Part shown: piece by piece, positions 19,907 through 22,272 of the stretch | How positions within the stretch are numbered: the first letter of the stretch is position 1 | How the letters are laid out: each line of letters begins with the position of its first letter | IMG/VR virus record: IMGVR_UViG_3300008113_000424 | Span: 1-22,272 of that record | DNA from: a virus | DNA: 22,272 nucleotides | Strand: one strand, 5' to 3' | Notes under the pieces: model-generated | What the model was told of the DNA's origin: nothing | Seen by the model: only the letters and a program-made list of their open reading frames with translations | The model's database searches: none | Made by a program: the position numbers and the translations under genes

Positions 19907-20190
19907 ATGAAAAGAATTTTTGGGCAAATTTTGTCGTTGGAACCGCAATAGCATTGTTTACAATGTGTATAATTGCAATCGTGATAAAAGATAGTGGTAA
20001 AGGTGCTACCTATGTTGGTAGAGAAAAACATGTGGTAACCAGTGTTAAACGACACATACCAAGAAGTGTTCAAGAGGAAATGAATCTGTATTACGATGTT
20101 ACCATTGATGATACGACAACATTCAAAACTCTGAAGAACTATTCAGTTGGTGATACAGTATATTATGAAATCTATAAAATAAATAAGTGA
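19903..20190 (+). CDS. Small membrane-anchored protein, unknown
   Basis: 95 residues, ATGA-coupled to the Rnl1-like gene. One N-terminal membrane helix (about 8-28, ANFVVGTAIALFTMCIIAIV), then a basic linker and a small beta-rich domain (LYYDVTIDDTTTFKTLK, then SVGDTVYYEIYKI) that probably faces the periplasm. It resembles the small OB- or SH3-like domains common in phage and bacterial membrane proteins. No function assigned. Its stop overlaps the next ATG (TGATG). Confidence 0.65.
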   Translation: MNEKNFWANFVVGTAIALFTMCIIAIVIKDSGKGATYVGREKHVVTSVKRHIPRSVQEEMNLYYDVTIDDTTTFKTLKNYSVGDTVYYEIYKINK

Positions 20191-20450
20191 TGGAAGTAAG
20201 TATGGACGGACTAAGAAACCACTTGTTAAGAAGTTATAACTCTTTGGTTTCTAAATTAAATCGCCGAATTGATGGTGATGATATCGTTGATTTGGAGATT
20301 TACGATATTGAAAAAGAACTTGAAGGTATTAGAAATTGTGTTGTCACACTTGCCTTTACATCAATGGAAGGAGAAGGTGGATGGAAAGCAATGGATGAGA
20401 ATACCTACTTTGAACAATTTAATCCTGAGGAAGATTTGGAAGAAGAATAA
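20190..20450 (+). CDS. Small acidic phage protein, unknown
   Basis: 86 residues from ATG 20190, overlapping the previous stop as TGATG (a GTG one codon upstream is less likely). Predicted helices (DGLRNHLLRSYNSLVSKLN and DLEIYDIEKELEGIRN), a conserved-looking TSMEGEGGWKAMDEN turn, and an acidic tail (NPEEDLEEE). No catalytic motif. Its coding sequence contains the TTG element of the next promoter. Confidence 0.65.
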   Translation: MEVSMDGLRNHLLRSYNSLVSKLNRRIDGDDIVDLEIYDIEKELEGIRNCVVTLAFTSMEGEGGWKAMDENTYFEQFNPEEDLEEE

Positions 20451-20466
20451 TTTTATTGTATATTAG
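20436..20466 (+). promoter_or_regulatory. Bacteroidota-type promoter before the 20471 gene
   Basis: TTG at 20436-20438 and TATATTAG at 20459-20466 with 20 bases between; one mismatch in the -7 box, four bases before the start codon. Confidence 0.5.
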
Positions 20467-20470
20467 CACA

Positions 20471-20710
20471 ATGAAAGCAAAATTAGAATTTGATTTAGAT
20501 GACTTTGATGACAGAATGGCTCACATGTGTTGTGTTAAAGCTTCCGATATGGCTTCCATTTTATTTGAAATGAGTACTAATGCTCGTAAAAGAATAACTA
20601 TGGGTTCAGAATATGGAGAAGAATACTATAAAGGAGTTGACGATGTCTTCAATAAGTTGAGAGAATTAATGGATAAACATAATATTGACATAGACGAATT
20701 AATACGATGA
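20471..20710 (+). CDS. Small conserved-type phage protein
   Basis: 79 residues from ATG 20471, beginning KAKLEFDLDDFDDRMAH and followed by KASDMASILFEMST and a C-terminal helix ending NIDIDELIR. This arrangement (short strand with L-x-F-x-L, acidic DD, long helix, D-E-L-I end) is one I know from many phage hypothetical proteins of about 80 residues, whose function is not known. ATGA overlap with the next gene. Confidence 0.7.
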   Translation: MKAKLEFDLDDFDDRMAHMCCVKASDMASILFEMSTNARKRITMGSEYGEEYYKGVDDVFNKLRELMDKHNIDIDELIR

Positions 20711-21315
20711 AAACAAATTTTACAAATACATTTTTTGAAAGCTTTGAAAGAATGATAAACCGACAAAGATGGTATTGGAAAACCTACGATTTATTTAGGT
20801 ATGACCTCCCAAACTTTTTCCGTAATCTTTGGTTGTTCCGTAAAAACTTATGGAACCACACTTGGTATAACGGAGATGGTTCTATATTGCCTTGGGTGAA
20901 AACTGCGGTTGATGATATGGCGTGGAAAATTGAAACTCGCGGACACGAGGTGGATGAAAGTCGTATGAAGAAAGTTGCAAAGATGAAACGACTATCATAT
21001 CTTATTGATGTTTGTGTTCACGATACATTCATTGAAGAAGCCGAAAAGGAATTGGGTATTGAAATGATTTTACATCCTTGGGAGTTCGTGCCGGCAGAAG
21101 GACATGAAGGTTCATATGAGTTATTAGATAAAGATACTCCCGAAGAAAAAGAACATAATCATAAAATCTTGGAAAGGTCCCACCAAATTCAAAAAGAATA
21201 TTGGGAAGAACTTTGTTACATCATCAAGGGACCTGACTATGACTTAATTAGAGAGACAGGTGAAGATTTTTATGAAAAACTTGATGGAACTGATATTAGA
21301 AGTTGGTGGGATTAA
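20707..21315 (+). CDS. Phage protein, unknown, Trp/Tyr-rich
   Basis: 202 residues, coupled by ATGA. The N-terminal 60 residues are unusually rich in aromatic and basic residues (RQRWYWKTYDLFRYDL, then NLWLFRKNLWNHTWY). The rest is helical and acidic, with a region of His/Glu (HPWEFVPAEGHEGSYEL, then KEHNHKILERSHQIQKEYW). No transmembrane helix and no known catalytic motif. It forms a two-gene unit with the 20471 gene. Confidence 0.68.
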   Translation: MKTNFTNTFFESFERMINRQRWYWKTYDLFRYDLPNFFRNLWLFRKNLWNHTWYNGDGSILPWVKTAVDDMAWKIETRGHEVDESRMKKVAKMKRLSYLIDVCVHDTFIEEAEKELGIEMILHPWEFVPAEGHEGSYELLDKDTPEEKEHNHKILERSHQIQKEYWEELCYIIKGPDYDLIRETGEDFYEKLDGTDIRSWWD

Positions 21316-21334
21316 AAAAATATTAATATATTCG
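21303..21334 (+). promoter_or_regulatory. Bacteroidota-type promoter before the 21339 gene
   Basis: TTG at 21303-21305 and TATATTCG at 21327-21334 with 21 bases between; one mismatch in the -7 box, four bases before the start codon. Confidence 0.5.
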
Positions 21335-21338
21335 CCGT

Positions 21339-22037
21339 ATGATTTTAAGAATTGAAAAAGATATAAAGGGAGTATTCCCAAACATTTGGATATGTTCTGA
21401 CCCTCACTACAATCACAAAAACATTTGTAGAGGGACAACAAATTGGAGAACAACAGATAATGAAATTCCTGTTGACCAAACTCGTGACTTCCCAACACTT
21501 GAAAGGATGAACGAGTCAATCTTAAATGGCATTAACTGGAATGTGGGTCAGGATGATGTGTTGATTTGTCTTGGTGACTGGTCATTTGGTGGATTTGAGT
21601 TTATCAAACAATTCCGTGATAGAATTGTATGTAAGAACGTTCACTTGGTACTTGGGAACCACGACCATCACATTGAAAGAAACAGGGAGAATATTAAATC
21701 AATATTCAGTTCCGTTTCAGAATATCTACGAATTGTTGTGATGGAACCTGTGAAGAAAAACGAAGCAATGAGTCACGAGTTCGTATGTATGCACTACCCA
21801 ATCCAAAGTTGGGATGGATTGAACAAAGGAATTATTCACCTTCACGGACACGTTCACTTACCAAACGAAAGAAAGTTCGGTAAAGGAAAGAAAATGGATG
21901 TTGGATTTGATGGACACCCTGAGTTTCGTCCTTATAATTTGTTAAGGGAGATTGTCCCAATAATGAATAAAAGAGAGATGTTGTCAGATATGCCAAACGA
22001 CCATCATCTTGAAAGATTGTTAAATGCTGATAAATAA
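21339..22037 (+). CDS. Metallophosphoesterase, phage type
   Basis: 232 residues with the calcineurin-like dimetal set: SDPHYNHKN (D21, H23), CLGDWSFGG (D80), LGNHDHH (N107, H108, D109), MHYPIQSWDG (H152) and LHGHVHLP (H171, H173). It belongs to another subgroup than the 15925 enzyme: the SDPHYNHKN start and MHYP motif are typical of phosphoesterases found widely in phages. It would cleave phosphomono- or diesters; the substrate is unknown, with RNA or nucleotide ends being plausible given the nearby ligases. The next gene starts one base after its stop. Confidence 0.9.
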   Translation: MILRIEKDIKGVFPNIWICSDPHYNHKNICRGTTNWRTTDNEIPVDQTRDFPTLERMNESILNGINWNVGQDDVLICLGDWSFGGFEFIKQFRDRIVCKNVHLVLGNHDHHIERNRENIKSIFSSVSEYLRIVVMEPVKKNEAMSHEFVCMHYPIQSWDGLNKGIIHLHGHVHLPNERKFGKGKKMDVGFDGHPEFRPYNLLREIVPIMNKREMLSDMPNDHHLERLLNADK

Positions 22038-22038
22038 T

Positions 22039-22272
22039 ATGATTGAAAAACTGATTAAAAACAGAACTCCATATCTCGGTAAGATGATATTGAAGTTTGA
22101 GAAACACCCACACTATTCAAGTAGTCAGGATGGTAAATTAAATAAAGTTCACCTTAATTTAGGGTTCACCAAATTGGTTTCTAGGTTCATACCTAAACAG
22201 GTTATGGAAGGACACTCAAATGTTGACCCTGAAAAAGTTAAGTTGATTGAGAAATACACTGATGGTGTTATT
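22039..22272 (+). CDS. Start of an unknown phage gene, 3' end outside window
   Basis: ATG 22039, one base after the previous stop, opens a frame that stays open for 78 codons to the end of the window. The visible part begins MIEKLIKNRTPYLGKMIL and is basic (SRFIPKQVMEGHSN, then VDPEKVKLIEKY). Spacing to the phosphoesterase gene fits an operon. No motif recognised. Confidence 0.6.
   Translation, partial: MIEKLIKNRTPYLGKMILKFEKHPHYSSSQDGKLNKVHLNLGFTKLVSRFIPKQVMEGHSNVDPEKVKLIEKYTDGVI

Noticed and set aside
1-22272. CRISPR array, insertion sequence or integrase attachment site
   Set aside because: No regularly spaced repeats, transposase, terminal inverted repeats or integrase gene were found; the tRNAs show no duplicated 3' ends nearby.

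Overview
The window reads as part of a large tailed-phage genome infecting a Bacteroidota (probably flavobacterium-like) host. This is inference, because no capsid, terminase, portal or tail gene is recognisable here. The support is: about 43 short, tightly packed genes all on the + strand with ATGA, TAATG and longer overlaps; five tRNA genes; a lysis cassette; a free-standing homing endonuclease; two phage-type RNA ligases; and promoters of the Bacteroidota type (TTG, 19-22 bases, TAnnTTTG) with AT-rich leaders that lack clear Shine-Dalgarno sequences.

Layout. 1-351: end of a gene that starts before the window. 360-1086: RNA locus with tRNA-Met(CAU), tRNA-Glu(UUC) and tRNA-Tyr(GUA), interspersed with two candidate structured RNAs and closed by a strong terminator. 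1107-2265: a permuted-papain (NlpC/YiiX-like) protein followed by two small proteins that share an N-terminal MKYLITES-type tag. 2311-2397: a candidate structured leader RNA ahead of a zinc-ribbon protein. 3306-4624: a DoxX-like membrane protein and two unknowns. 4700-5356: homing endonuclease of the PD-(D/E)XK type. 5398-5576: tRNA-Met(CAU) and tRNA-Leu(UAA). 5643-7253: a small unknown, an HExxH protein and another tagged protein. 7368-9227: full-length DnaK. 9352-10720: a coiled-coil membrane protein and an AsnRS/AspRS-like catalytic core without an anticodon-binding domain. 10759-12282: GH19 endolysin plus two overlapping membrane/coiled-coil genes (spanin/holin-like). 12315-13277: dTDP-glucose 4,6-dehydratase. 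13302-14819: small proteins and a methylglyoxal synthase with every catalytic residue in place. 14821-22272: a long run of small genes holding a cyclic-phosphate-processing receiver-domain protein, two calcineurin-like phosphoesterases, a possible primase-polymerase-like protein, and two adjacent RNA ligases of different families (Rnl5/DRB0094-like and T4 Rnl1-like).

How it may work together. The second half looks like an RNA-repair and nucleic-acid-metabolism region: the receiver-domain protein is from a family predicted to act on 2',3'-cyclic phosphates, the phosphoesterases could trim ends, and the ligases seal. With five phage tRNAs this fits a counter-measure against host tRNA-cleaving defences, although no polynucleotide kinase/phosphatase is in the window. 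In the first half, several unrelated small proteins begin with a common peptide ending in I-x-E followed by S, N or A. This resembles the capsid-targeting/prohead-protease signal of T4 internal proteins and suggests a set of proteins packaged in the head, including the HExxH protein. Terminators follow most units up to 13630; none is clear after that, although promoters continue, so the second half is probably transcribed as overlapping read-through units.
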